In this document: positions 51,656 through 60,429 of the stretch, piece after piece
Numbering within the stretch: position 1 is the first letter of the stretch
How the letters are laid out: the number at the start of each line of letters is the position of its first letter
Made by a program: the position numbers and the translations under genes
Origin: Streptomyces polyasparticus
GTDB taxonomy: Bacteria > Actinomycetota > Actinomycetes > Streptomycetales > Streptomycetaceae
Reading direction: 5' to 3'
DNA: 64,000 nucleotides
NCBI RefSeq assembly: GCF_014493765.1
Contig: NZ_JACTVJ010000002.1
Span: 186,001-250,000 of the forward strand
Notes under the pieces: model-generated
What the model saw: the letters and a program-made list of their open reading frames with translations, nothing else
The model's database searches: none
Told to the model about the DNA's origin: nothing

Positions 51656-52957
51656 TCACCGCTTGATCAGGTCGGCGACCTCCTTGCCGGCCTGCTTCAT
51701 CGCGTCCTTCGGCTTCGCGCCGCCCACCAGGACCGCCTGCACCTGCTTGGCCACGGCCTCCTCGATCTGGGCGTTCTGCGCGAACTGCCAGAAGGGGCTG
51801 CCCGTCGCCGTCTTGGTGATCTGCTCGGTCCAGGCGGTGGTGAAGGCATCGTCCTTGACCTTCGGGTCCGCCAGACCTTGCGTCGTGGCCGGCGGCAGCG
51901 CGAGCGTCTCGAAGTACTCGACCGTCGTGGCCCGGTCGGAGGTGGCGTGCAGCGCGAACTCGGTGGCGGCCTCCTGGCCCTCGCCCTTCGCCACGGCGAT
52001 CACATGGCCCCACAGAAGCGCCCGCGGAGTGTCACCGGACGTGAGGACCGGGCGGGTCACCGGCTGCATCGCGTCCGCCAGCGTCTTGTCCTTCGACTGG
52101 GCCGCGGTCGCGCCCTTGCCGATGATCGCGTCGTCGTAGAACGCCGCCTTGCCCTGCCCGAACAGCGCCCGCGCGTCGAAACGGTCCACATCGGCGGCGA
52201 TGAGCTTCGCGTCGTGCAGCTTCTTGTACCAGGTGACGGCGTCCACGGAGGCGTCGTCCCCGATCGTCACCTTGTCACCGTCCAGAAGCGTGCAGCCGAA
52301 GGTCTGCATCCACGGGAAGATGTCCTTCAGCTGCGCGACCTTCGTCGCCGCCGCATAGGGCACCACCCCGCCGCCGAGCCCCTTCAGCTCGCGCAGCGCC
52401 GCCTCGAACTCCTCGGTGGTCTTCGGGTGTTCGGTGATCCCGGCCTTCTCCAGGAGCTTGGAGTTGGCGATCAGACCGATCGAGCCCGTGGTCCACGGCA
52501 GCCCGTACTGGACCCCGTCGTACACACCGCTCTTGACACCGACGTCCGTGTATCCGCCCTTCTTGGCCGCGGCACTCAGGTCGGCGAGCTTGCCCATCTG
52601 TGCCACCGCGCCCAGCCAGGCGATGTCGAGCTGGACGGCCCCGGTGGTCTCGCCGCCGCCCAGCTTCAGGGTGAGCTGGCTCAGATACTCGTTGTACGGG
52701 TACGAGACGGTGCGGATCTTCGACTTCTCGGCCTTCTCCCAGGCCGCGATGATCTTCTCGACGGCGGGCTTGGCGGCCTCCTCGTTGAGCGACCAGGAGG
52801 TGAAGGCGAAGTCCTTCGCCTTGGTGTCGCCTCCGTTGGACGAGCTGCTGCCGCCGGACGGGGCGCAGGCGGCCAGCGTTCCGGCGCCGGCCACACCGAG
52901 CGCGCCGATGCCGAACATCCGAAGGGCACTGCGCCTGCTGATGCCAGAGGTGGTCAT
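51656..52957 (-). CDS. sugar ABC transporter substrate-binding lipoprotein
   Basis: A 433-residue family 1 extracellular solute-binding protein. The signal has a twin-arginine-like start (SRRSALRMFGIGALGVAGAG) and a lipobox LAAC, so it is lipid-anchored outside. The mature part has WSLNEEAAKPAVEKIIAAWE, GVQYGLPWTTGSIGLIANSK and PGFH-less but typical closing helices (DAMKQAGKEVADLIK). It is the last gene of the IclR-permease-permease-binding protein operon. The GH16 enzyme encoded across from the operon suggests that its ligand is a glucan-type oligosaccharide. Confidence 0.92.
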   Translation of the reverse strand: MTTSGISRRSALRMFGIGALGVAGAGTLAACAPSGGSSSSNGGDTKAKDFAFTSWSLNEEAAKPAVEKIIAAWEKAEKSKIRTVSYPYNEYLSQLTLKLGGGETTGAVQLDIAWLGAVAQMGKLADLSAAAKKGGYTDVGVKSGVYDGVQYGLPWTTGSIGLIANSKLLEKAGITEHPKTTEEFEAALRELKGLGGGVVPYAAATKVAQLKDIFPWMQTFGCTLLDGDKVTIGDDASVDAVTWYKKLHDAKLIAADVDRFDARALFGQGKAAFYDDAIIGKGATAAQSKDKTLADAMQPVTRPVLTSGDTPRALLWGHVIAVAKGEGQEAATEFALHATSDRATTVEYFETLALPPATTQGLADPKVKDDAFTTAWTEQITKTATGSPFWQFAQNAQIEEAVAKQVQAVLVGGAKPKDAMKQAGKEVADLIKR

Positions 52958-53009
52958 GGGGACTCCAAGTGCGGGTGAGTGGGAGGGAGTTGAGGGGGCG
53001 GGGCGGGGG

Positions 53010-53930
53010 TCAGCTCTTGACCGAGCCGGCCGTCATCCCGCCGACGAGATAGCGCTGCAGGAACATGAAGGCGACGACCACCGGCACGGACACCACGAGC
53101 GAGGCGGCCATCAACTCGGGCCAGGCGGTCTGGAATTCACCGATGTACGTGGAGACGAGCCCGGGCGGCAGGGTCTGCTTCTCCTTGTCGGCCAGGGTCA
53201 GGGCGAAGATGAAGTCGTTCCAGCCGCGCACGAAGGCGAAGAGGCCGGCGGCGATCATGCCCGGCGCCGCGAGGGGCGCCACGATCGAGTGCAGGGTCCG
53301 CCACCGAGAGGCGCCGTCGATGGACGCCGCTTCGAGCAGGGCGTCCGGAATGGTGTCGAAGATGCCCTTCAGCATCCATACGCACAGCGGCATCGTGAAC
53401 GTGGTGAAGGACAGGACCAGGGCCGTGTACGTGTTCAGGAGCCCGAAGCTGGAGAACACCGTGTACAGCGTCACCAGGAGCAGCGCCTGCGGGAACATCT
53501 GCGAGGCGAGCACCAGATGCATCAGCGAACGGCGGCCGCGGTAGCGGAACTTCGAGAACGAATAGCCCATGTACGTGGCCACGACGACGCTCAGGACCGC
53601 GGTGATGGTGGCCACGATCATCGAGTTCACCAGGTACGTGAACAGCTGGTCGTTCTCCGCGAGCGCGGAGAAGTTGCTGAAAGTGATCTCGGTGGGGATC
53701 AGCTTCGGCGGGAACTGAAAGGCCTGGCCCGGTGTGCTCAGGGCGGTGACCAGCAGCCAGTAGACCGGCAGCATCCCCAACGCGCCGATCACCAGGACCG
53801 CGCTCCAGGCGGCGATCCGCGAGCGCACCAGGTCCTTGCGCAGCCGGCGGCGGGCGGGCCGGGGTGTGGTCATGGCCATGGGGGCGGCCTTCTCGTCGCG
53901 GGGCAGGGGAGTGGTGGTCGTGGTGGTCAT
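53010..53930 (-). CDS. sugar ABC transporter permease (MalG type)
   Basis: A 306-residue inner-membrane permease with six helices. The ATPase-contact EAA loop reads EAASIDGASRWRTLHSIVAP. Other MalG-type marks are LPVYWLLVTALSTPGQAFQF and MPLCVWMLKGIFDTIPDALL. The ATG at 53930 overlaps the stop of the other permease gene by four bases (ATGA), so the two are translationally coupled. No ATPase gene is present, so a shared MsiK-type ATPase encoded elsewhere is expected. Confidence 0.94.
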   Translation of the reverse strand: MTTTTTTPLPRDEKAAPMAMTTPRPARRRLRKDLVRSRIAAWSAVLVIGALGMLPVYWLLVTALSTPGQAFQFPPKLIPTEITFSNFSALAENDQLFTYLVNSMIVATITAVLSVVVATYMGYSFSKFRYRGRRSLMHLVLASQMFPQALLLVTLYTVFSSFGLLNTYTALVLSFTTFTMPLCVWMLKGIFDTIPDALLEAASIDGASRWRTLHSIVAPLAAPGMIAAGLFAFVRGWNDFIFALTLADKEKQTLPPGLVSTYIGEFQTAWPELMAASLVVSVPVVVAFMFLQRYLVGGMTAGSVKS

Positions 53931-54835
53931 CGGGCGTCGCCCTTCCGCTCGGTGATCCAGAGATAGGCGGCGACCAGGACGAGCAGGAGCAGCATCCACA
54001 GACCGCCGAGCGCGGTGGCCCGGCCGAGGTCGAAGCCCTTGAACGCGGACTGGTAGACGGCGGTCGCGAAGGTCTCGGTGGCGCCCGCGGGACCGCCGCC
54101 GGTCAGGACGTAGATCGTGTCGAAGTGCTGGAAGTTCCAGATGAATTCGAGAAGCAGCACGATCGAGGCGACCCCGCGCACCTGCGGCCAGGTCACGGCG
54201 AAGAACCGGCGGATCGCCCCCGCGCCGTCCATCGCGGCGGCCTCGTGCAGCTCCTTGGGCACGGTCTGCAGACCGGCGAGCAGCATCACCATCATCCAGG
54301 GGAAGCTCGCCCAGGTCTTGGTGATGATCACGGCGAGCATCGCGGTGCCCGGCTTGCCGAGCCAGGAGACCGATTCCTCGATGAAGCCGAGTTCGAGCAG
54401 GATCCCGTTCAGGACCCCGTAGTTGGCGTTGAAGATCCACATCCAGAGGAAGGAGACCACCACGCCCGGGATCACCCAGGGGAAGAGGAACAGGCCGCGC
54501 AGGAAACCGCTGCCCTTCAGGCCGGAGTTGAGCGCGAGGGCGAGCGCGAAGCCGATCAGGAAGGGGACGATCGTGGCGCCCACCGTGAAGACCAGGGTCT
54601 GCTTCAGGATCGTGCCGAACCCGCTGTCCAGCCAGTACGTGAAGTTCTCCAGGCCCACGAACTCGCGGCCCGGCAGCCGCAGATCCTGCCGGAAGAAGCC
54701 GGTGAACAGCGCCGACACCAGCGGATAGACGATGATCGCCGCGAACAGGGCGAGGCCGGGTGCGGTGAGCAGCAGCGCGAACGCGCCGTTGGACAGCCGA
54801 CCGCCGTGCTTCTGCCGAGGTGCGGAAGTACTCAT
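53927..54835 (-). CDS. sugar ABC transporter permease (MalF type)
   Basis: A 302-residue permease with six helices. The EAA loop is EAAAMDGAGAIRRFFAVTWP. The first helix is FALLLTAPGLALFAAIIVYP and the C-terminal helix GGLWMLLLLVLVAAYLWITE. It pairs with the MalG-type permease to form the membrane channel. The ATG at 54835 overlaps the IclR gene stop by four bases, so transporter synthesis is coupled directly to its regulator. Confidence 0.94.
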   Translation of the reverse strand: MSTSAPRQKHGGRLSNGAFALLLTAPGLALFAAIIVYPLVSALFTGFFRQDLRLPGREFVGLENFTYWLDSGFGTILKQTLVFTVGATIVPFLIGFALALALNSGLKGSGFLRGLFLFPWVIPGVVVSFLWMWIFNANYGVLNGILLELGFIEESVSWLGKPGTAMLAVIITKTWASFPWMMVMLLAGLQTVPKELHEAAAMDGAGAIRRFFAVTWPQVRGVASIVLLLEFIWNFQHFDTIYVLTGGGPAGATETFATAVYQSAFKGFDLGRATALGGLWMLLLLVLVAAYLWITERKGDAR

Positions 54836-55647
54836 GACCGCGTGCCCTCCAAGGTGTGCGGGGCATTGCCCAGCGGGCCGACATAGCCGAGCCCCACGCT
54901 GATCGAGTCGGCCGCCTCCACGACCGCCCTGGCCAGCTCCTCCTCGCGGCTGTCGAGGGCCACCGTGGACAGCGGACCCGAGATCGAGACCGCGGCCACG
55001 ATCTCGCCGGACCGGCTGCGCACCGGGGCCGCCACACAGGAGCGCCCGTGCGCCAGCTCCTCGACCTCGGTGGCGTATCCGCGCCGGTGCACCTCGTCCA
55101 GCTCGGCGTCGAGCCGGGTGTGCGAGGTGAGGGTGCGGGGCGTGAAGCCGTGCAGGGTCTCCTCGGGCAGCAGCTCCCTGCGCTCGGCCGGGCCCAGGCC
55201 GAGCAGCAGGCACTTGCCCAGGCCCGTGGCGTGCAGCGGCTTGCGCTGGCCGGTGAGCACGGTGCTGCGCGGGGCGAGCCGGCCCTCGAAGTTGAGCAGA
55301 TAGAACAGTGAAGTGCCGCGCCGGACCGCGACGTTGACGCCGAGGCCGAGGCGGGCGGCGAGTTCCTGGGCGAGCTGACGTGCCTCCCGGTGGACGGGGT
55401 GCTGATTGACCGCGACGCCGCCGAGAGTGATCGTCGCGCTGCCCAGGCGGTAGAGGCCGCTCAGGGCGTCGCGTTCGACGAACTCCAGTGACTCGAGGGT
55501 GGTCAGCAGCCGCGAGGTGGTCGAGGTGCCGAGTCCGGTGGCCTTGACCACGTCGGTGACCCGCAGTTCGGGGTGACCGTCGAGGAAGACGCCGAGGACG
55601 GAGGCGGCCCGTTCCACGCTCTGGTTGTTGCCCTGATCGGATGCCAT
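54832..55647 (-). CDS. IclR-family regulator of the sugar transporter operon
   Basis: A 271-residue regulator. The N-terminal winged HTH is ERAASVLGVFLDGHPELRVT, then KATGLGTSTTSRLLTTLESL. The C-terminal effector domain contains PLHATGLGKCLLLGLGP, SCVAAPVRSRSGEIVAAVSI and SGPLSTVAL. ATG 55647 is used because GGAG precedes it and the 30-residue extension would begin upstream of the likely promoter. It heads its own operon and probably controls both this and the divergent GH16 gene. Confidence 0.92.
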   Translation of the reverse strand: MASDQGNNQSVERAASVLGVFLDGHPELRVTDVVKATGLGTSTTSRLLTTLESLEFVERDALSGLYRLGSATITLGGVAVNQHPVHREARQLAQELAARLGLGVNVAVRRGTSLFYLLNFEGRLAPRSTVLTGQRKPLHATGLGKCLLLGLGPAERRELLPEETLHGFTPRTLTSHTRLDAELDEVHRRGYATEVEELAHGRSCVAAPVRSRSGEIVAAVSISGPLSTVALDSREEELARAVVEAADSISVGLGYVGPLGNAPHTLEGTRS

Positions 55648-55666
55648 ACACGCTCCAGTGAATCCA

Positions 55667-55776
55667 GCTTGCAACATGCGGGATCGTTGTTCAGATTCCG
55701 GGGTGGCGTCAACCCTCGTGCACGGTCGAATCTGCAAACCTTCTGCGCGAAGCCTTGACCGGCTCGCAACATGTGG
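55667..55776. promoter_or_regulatory. divergent IclR/GH16 control region with paired repeats
   Basis: GCTTGCAACATGCGG (55667-55681) and GCTCGCAACATGTGG (55762-55776) are direct repeats with two differences, 95 bases apart, one in front of each divergent gene. They are candidate binding sites for the IclR regulator. Each holds a short CATG palindrome core. Confidence 0.45.
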
Positions 55777-55790
55777 TGACTCTGCTCGCT

Positions 55791-56972
55791 ATGTGGATGA
55801 GAAATGCACAACGGATGGGCGTCGCCTTGCTCTGCCTGACCGGAGCGCTTCTGCCGCAGGTCTCCGCGGCGGATACCGCCGCGGAGGCGGCGGGACCGCC
55901 CGGCACGGGCTGGACCCAGGTGTTCGCCGACGAGTTCACCGCCGCGGCCGTGGACACCGCGAAGTGGAACCACCGCACCGACGTGAAGGCCAACAGCGCC
56001 CAGCGGCCGCAGAACGTCACACAGTCCGGGGGCCTGCTCACCATCAACCTCAAGCAGGAGAGCTACGGCGGTAAGTCCTTCACCGGCGGCGGCGTGATCT
56101 CCAAGAAGAAGCTGCGCTACGGCTACTACGAGACCCGCGCGAAGATCAACGACGGGGCGGGCTGGCACACCTCGTTCTGGCTGATGGCCGGCGACGGCAG
56201 CACCACCTACCCGGCCGAACAGCGCACAGAGATCGACGGGTTCGAGACCGACTCGATCAATCCCACCAGGACCATGCACAACGTGCACGGCTGGGAGGGC
56301 TCCGGCGTGCACGGCCCGCTCACCTACGGCTCGGGCACCTATGACACCGGCCTCGACCTGCGCCAGTGGCACACGTACGGGATCGACTGGTCGGAGAGCG
56401 GGGCGAAGTTCTATGTCGACGGGACGCTCAAGTACACCGCCCCGTACACCCCGGGCCAGTGGATGCACGACTACACCAACGTCTGGCTGACCAGCATCGC
56501 CACCGGCTCGCTGCCCGACGCGAGCAAGCTGCCGTCCAGCGCGCAGTTCGACTACGTCCGCTACTGGCAGCGCGACTACTACGTCGACAACGACGGCCCG
56601 GCCGCGTACGGGTTCACCACCTCGGGCACCTGGCAGCCCAGCGCGCTCGACGGCTGGACCAAGGACTCGCCCGTCGTCTACTCCTGCACGGCGGGCGCGA
56701 AGGCGACCTGGCGTCCCACGCTGCGGGCGGCCGGCAGCTACGAGGTGTTCCTGCGCAAGACCGCCACGCCCGACGGCGACCCCGCGGCCGCGGTCCGGCT
56801 CGACAACAACGGCTCGGTGACCACCAGTACGCTCAACGAGCGGACGGGCAGCTCAGGTTGGACCTCCCTCGGCACGCAGACCTTCGCCTCCGGCACCACG
56901 GCAGCCGTTTCCCTCACCGCCAGCGGTACGGGCTGCGTCCACGCGGACGCGGTGAAGTTCGTACGGCGCTGA
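55791..56972 (+). CDS. secreted glycoside hydrolase family 16 enzyme
   Basis: A 393-residue exported beta-glycanase. A signal peptide (MGVALLCLTGALLPQVSAAD) precedes a GH16 jelly-roll with the catalytic motif EIDGFE (nucleophile E147, acid/base E152). This is the ExDxxE form seen in laminarinases and agarases rather than lichenases. The last 130 residues form a beta-rich module (YYVDNDGPAAYGFTTSGTW, ATWRPTLRAAGSYEVFLRKT), possibly carbohydrate-binding. Products would feed the divergent ABC importer. ATG 55791 has no ribosome site; TTG 55755 or ATG 55797 are alternatives. Confidence 0.9.
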   Translation: MWMRNAQRMGVALLCLTGALLPQVSAADTAAEAAGPPGTGWTQVFADEFTAAAVDTAKWNHRTDVKANSAQRPQNVTQSGGLLTINLKQESYGGKSFTGGGVISKKKLRYGYYETRAKINDGAGWHTSFWLMAGDGSTTYPAEQRTEIDGFETDSINPTRTMHNVHGWEGSGVHGPLTYGSGTYDTGLDLRQWHTYGIDWSESGAKFYVDGTLKYTAPYTPGQWMHDYTNVWLTSIATGSLPDASKLPSSAQFDYVRYWQRDYYVDNDGPAAYGFTTSGTWQPSALDGWTKDSPVVYSCTAGAKATWRPTLRAAGSYEVFLRKTATPDGDPAAAVRLDNNGSVTTSTLNERTGSSGWTSLGTQTFASGTTAAVSLTASGTGCVHADAVKFVRR

Positions 56973-56999
56973 GCGCGGGCCTGCCGTGCGGAGCAGGCC

Positions 57000-57680
57000 C
57001 TACCGCAGCAGAGCCGCCACGGCATCCCGGGCCTCGTCCGGGGTGACCGTGGCGGGCAGCGGGGTGCCGATGCGGACGGTCAGGCGGGTCCGCTGCAACC
57101 TGCCGTGCTTGGGCAGGAGTTCGCCCGTGCCGAGCAGCGCGACCGGCACCAGGGGCACCTTCGCCTCGCGGGCGAGCAGTACCGCGCCCCGGTGGAAGGT
57201 GCCGAGCGACTCGTCCCGCGCACGGGTGCCCTCGGGAAAGAGGACGACCGCGTGCCCCGACCGCAGCGCCTCGGTCATGGCCAGCAGATCGCCCAGCCCG
57301 CCGCCCGTGCGCCGTACGGGAAAACCTGCCGCGAGCCGGCGGCAGATCCGGCGCCGCCAGGGCGTCGCGAACCAGTAGTCCGCGGCCGCCGCGATCCGTG
57401 GTGCGTGCCGGGCATCGAGCGCGGCGAGCAGGGCAGCGGTGTCGGCGTGCGAGGTGTGGTTCGCGACGACCACGCAGCCGCCCTCGGGCAGGCGGCCGGT
57501 GCGGCGGATCCCGCCCGTGAGCGTGAGGGCGCCGCGCCACAGGGTGCGGCGGAGGCGGGCGGTCAGGCGGGTGGGACGGGTCGGGAGCGGGAGATGGGCG
57601 CAGCCGGCGCGGACGCAGCGGCGGCGCATGCGGATACGGGCCGTTGTCCTGAGGTCGCCGCCTTCACGATCACGTGTCAC
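57000..57680 (-). CDS. lysophospholipid acyltransferase (PlsC-like)
   Basis: A 226-residue membrane-associated acyltransferase expected to make phosphatidic acid from lysophosphatidic acid. The catalytic HxxxxD is in NHTSHAD, and the phosphate-binding motif is FPEGTRARDES. PVALLGTGELLPKHGR fits block IV. The GTG at 57680 overlaps the CdsA-like gene stop by four bases (GTGA). Translation is thus coupled to the next enzyme of the pathway. It is the last gene of a three-gene lipid operon. Confidence 0.88.
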   Translation of the reverse strand: MTRDREGGDLRTTARIRMRRRCVRAGCAHLPLPTRPTRLTARLRRTLWRGALTLTGGIRRTGRLPEGGCVVVANHTSHADTAALLAALDARHAPRIAAAADYWFATPWRRRICRRLAAGFPVRRTGGGLGDLLAMTEALRSGHAVVLFPEGTRARDESLGTFHRGAVLLAREAKVPLVPVALLGTGELLPKHGRLQRTRLTVRIGTPLPATVTPDEARDAVAALLR

Positions 57681-58519
57681 AAGGTCACCGCCATCACGAG
57701 CAGCAGGGCCACGAGCAGGGAGTCGATGCGGTCGAGCAGGCCGCCGAAACCGGGCAGCCAGCTGCCCGCGTCCTTCACCCCGGACTCGCGCTTGACCATC
57801 GACTCCAGGAGATCGCCGAGCACACAGCCGACGAGCACGGCCGACCACAGCAGAGGCGTGAAGGCGCCGACGGAGGCCAGGGCCCCGGCGGTCGCTGCCG
57901 CGCAACCGGCCACTCCGGCCCAGGTCTTGTTCGGGGAGAGCGGGGACAGCGGCCGGGCGAGCGGGCCGCGCCGCCCGAGCGCCGTGCCCCCGCACCAGGC
58001 CCCCACATCGCCGAACGCCACGGCCACACCCACCGCGAGCGCGATGTCGCCGAGCAGGACGAGACCCGTGAGCGCGAGCGGGATCCAGGCGAGAGCGAAC
58101 AGGGTGCGGCTCGCGCGGGTGAAGCCGGCCGCCGCGTCCCCGTGGAGAACGGCCGGGACGACCGCCAACAGCAGCGCGCCGAGCGCGAGTTGCGGACCGA
58201 GCACCTCAGGGCTGAGCCACGCGAGCGCGGGCAGGGCCACGGCGGCGAGGGTGAGCACCGCCTGATCGGGCCGGGTGAGCCCGGCCATCCGTACGTATTC
58301 GGCGACGGCCACCACCCCGAGCGCGGCGGCGAAGACGGCCACCCCCGCGTCCCCGATCCAGAACGCCCCGAGGAACAGCGGCGCCGAGAGCGCCCATGTA
58401 CGCCACCGCCGGCGCAGCTCGGACCGCATCCGCAGCCGGGCGGGCAGCGCGGCGACGGCCAGACCGCCGGCGCCGAGGGCGCCGGTGACCACCGGGACGG
58501 TGCGTGAGAGCGTGCTCAT
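57677..58519 (-). CDS. phosphatidate cytidylyltransferase (CdsA-like)
   Basis: A 280-residue polytopic membrane enzyme predicted to convert phosphatidic acid and CTP to CDP-diacylglycerol. The C-terminal signature is SMVKRESGVKDAGSWLPGFG then GLLDRIDSLL, with SPNKTWAG upstream. The signature's usual PGHGG reads PGFGG here. It has about eight hydrophobic helices. ATG 58519 overlaps the upstream gene's stop by four bases. It is probably a paralogue of the housekeeping CdsA, which in Streptomyces usually lies near frr. Confidence 0.85.
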   Translation of the reverse strand: MSTLSRTVPVVTGALGAGGLAVAALPARLRMRSELRRRWRTWALSAPLFLGAFWIGDAGVAVFAAALGVVAVAEYVRMAGLTRPDQAVLTLAAVALPALAWLSPEVLGPQLALGALLLAVVPAVLHGDAAAGFTRASRTLFALAWIPLALTGLVLLGDIALAVGVAVAFGDVGAWCGGTALGRRGPLARPLSPLSPNKTWAGVAGCAAATAGALASVGAFTPLLWSAVLVGCVLGDLLESMVKRESGVKDAGSWLPGFGGLLDRIDSLLVALLLVMAVTL

Positions 58520-59211
58520 CGCGCGCTCCTGGCGGACTCGGCGCCGGGCTGCGCGCCCCAACCGGTCTTGGCGCCCGACCCGTTCGGCACACCCGCCCGA
58601 TCCGCGTCCTTCACCAGCGTCGAACCGACCGTCCGCGGATCCCCGAGCACGCGCCACAGCCACGACAGACGCACCCCCGCCGTGACCACCGACCCCACCG
58701 CGATCACGACGAGCACGGGCGCGTACCACCCCGAAGCCGCCGCCACCACGGCCAGCGCGCACCGCTCGGTCTTCCCCAGCGGCCCGCTGTTGCGCCGCGG
58801 CGCCCCAGCCGCCGCACCCGAGAGGGCCACCCAGGACGGCAGCGTCGCGGCGAGCGCCGCACAGGCGACCAGCCACAACGGCGCCACGAAGAGGAACCCG
58901 GCGAGCATCGCCAAGTCCGCCAGCCGGTCGCCGAGTTCGTTGAGCACGGCGCCGTGTCGTGTGCACCGTCCCGTGTCACGGGCCAGTGCACCGTCCAGGT
59001 TGGCGAAGGCCAGCCGGGCCGCGAGCAGCACCGCGACCGGGAGCGCCGCATACGGCGCGGGCAGCAGCCCGAGTGCCAACGCGGCGCCGCCCGCACACAG
59101 CACACCCGCCCAGGTCAGCGCGTCGGGCGACACCCGGCGACGGATGAGTGCGGCACGCGCGCCGGCCAGCCGGTCGGCGTACCAGGGCTTGAGAGCGTAG
59201 AGGCCGTTCAT
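58516..59211 (-). CDS. CDP-alcohol phosphatidyltransferase-like membrane protein
   Basis: A 231-residue polytopic protein of the CDP-alcohol phosphotransferase family. The motif reads ANLDGALAR, then eight residues and GAVLNELGD. In the consensus DxxDGxxAR..GxxxDxxxD, the first Asp is Ala and the third is Asn, while the second and fourth are kept. Activity may be altered. It starts a tightly overlapping operon with CdsA-like and PlsC-like genes, which together would make and use CDP-diacylglycerol. The alcohol substrate is unknown. Confidence 0.8.
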   Translation of the reverse strand: MNGLYALKPWYADRLAGARAALIRRRVSPDALTWAGVLCAGGAALALGLLPAPYAALPVAVLLAARLAFANLDGALARDTGRCTRHGAVLNELGDRLADLAMLAGFLFVAPLWLVACAALAATLPSWVALSGAAAGAPRRNSGPLGKTERCALAVVAAASGWYAPVLVVIAVGSVVTAGVRLSWLWRVLGDPRTVGSTLVKDADRAGVPNGSGAKTGWGAQPGAESARSAR

Positions 59212-59313
59212 GGGGTGACTGTGCCGCCGGGGCGGGGGCCGCCGACACGGCGCGGGTACTCAAATCCCCTCTGAGTACGGCCCCTCGGTGTCCCACGCGG
59301 CGTACGCAGGCGG

Positions 59314-60303
59314 TCAGCCCCGCACAATGATCTTCCCCGTGTTCTCGCCCCGCATCATCCCCAGGAACGCCTCCACGATCCGCCCGAACCCGTCGACGAC
59401 CGTCTCGTCCGAGCGGATCCGGCCGCTGCGCAGATGCGGCACCGCGAACGCGTACAACTCGTCCTGCACGGACCGGTAGTCGCTCACGAGGAAGCCCTCC
59501 ATACGCAGGCTCTTCTCGACGATCTGGGAGAGATCCAACGGTACGGGCGTGAGCGTGGGCTTGTTGTACTGCCCGATGGTGCCGATGCGCACGATCCGCC
59601 CGTACTGCCGCAGTGCCCCGACCGCCGCGCCCAGCTGCTCCCCGCCCACGTTGTCGACGAAGAGATCGATGCCGTCCGGCGCCACCTCGGAGAGCAGAGC
59701 GGCCGCGGGCCCGTCGTGGTAATCGAAGGCGGCGTCGTAACCCACCTCCTCCGTCAGGTACTTGACCTTGTCCGCCGACCCGGCACTGCCCACGAGCCGC
59801 CGGGCCCCGAGCAGCCGCGCCAGGCGTCCCGTCGCCGTGCCGACGCCCCCCGCGGCCGCCGACACGAACACGTCCTGCCCCTCCTTCAGTCGGGCGATCC
59901 GCGTCAGCCCGACGTAGGCGGTCAGTCCGGTGCCGCCGAGGATGCCGAGATGCGCGGAGAGCGGGACACCCTCGAACTGCGGGAGCACACGGACCTGTTC
60001 GGCCGCCACGGCGGAGTGCGTACGCCAGCCCGCGCGGTGGAAGACGAGCTCGCCCGCCGCGATTCCCGGGGCGCGTGACTCCAGGACACGGCCGATGGTG
60101 CGGCCTTCGAGCGGGGCGTTCAGGGCGAAGGCGCCGTCCATCATCTCCCGGTGGTACGGATCCACGGACCAGTAGAGGTTCTCGACCAGGAGCTCGCCCG
60201 GCGCGGGCGCGGGCAGCGCGGACTCCACGAAGCGGAAGTGGCCGGCGGTCGGGAAGCCGGTGGGGCGGGCGGTCTGCTGCACGGTGAGCGCGGTCTCGTT
60301 CAT
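59314..60303 (-). CDS. NADP-dependent zinc-less MDR oxidoreductase
   Basis: A 329-residue medium-chain reductase of the leukotriene-B4 dehydrogenase/curcumin reductase group. It has VDPYHREMM near the N-terminus, LGGTGLTAYVGL, the cofactor motif AAAGGVGTATGRLARLLG, FDNVGG-type VDNVGGEQLGAAV, and GTIGQYN. There are no zinc cysteines. It should reduce the double bond of enones. ATG 60303 is divergent from a LysR gene 100 bp away, its likely regulator. Confidence 0.92.
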   Translation of the reverse strand: MNETALTVQQTARPTGFPTAGHFRFVESALPAPAPGELLVENLYWSVDPYHREMMDGAFALNAPLEGRTIGRVLESRAPGIAAGELVFHRAGWRTHSAVAAEQVRVLPQFEGVPLSAHLGILGGTGLTAYVGLTRIARLKEGQDVFVSAAAGGVGTATGRLARLLGARRLVGSAGSADKVKYLTEEVGYDAAFDYHDGPAAALLSEVAPDGIDLFVDNVGGEQLGAAVGALRQYGRIVRIGTIGQYNKPTLTPVPLDLSQIVEKSLRMEGFLVSDYRSVQDELYAFAVPHLRSGRIRSDETVVDGFGRIVEAFLGMMRGENTGKIIVRG

Positions 60304-60386
60304 GGACGCGACCGTAGGAAGGAATGCGGGCGGCGGGCAGAGGGTTGCGCTCATGGCACCGCCCCTTCCATGAACAGTCCTCATAC

Positions 60387-60429
60387 GCCGAGGTGAGAAC
60401 GCCATGACCCGCCGAGGTGAGAACGCCAT
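60387..60429 (+). repeat. 19-bp direct repeat around the LysR start
   Basis: GCCGAGGTGAGAACGCCAT occurs at 60387-60405 and 60411-60429, a perfect copy with 24-bp spacing. The first copy contains the ribosome site and start codon; the second lies in codons 3-9. Confidence 0.9.
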
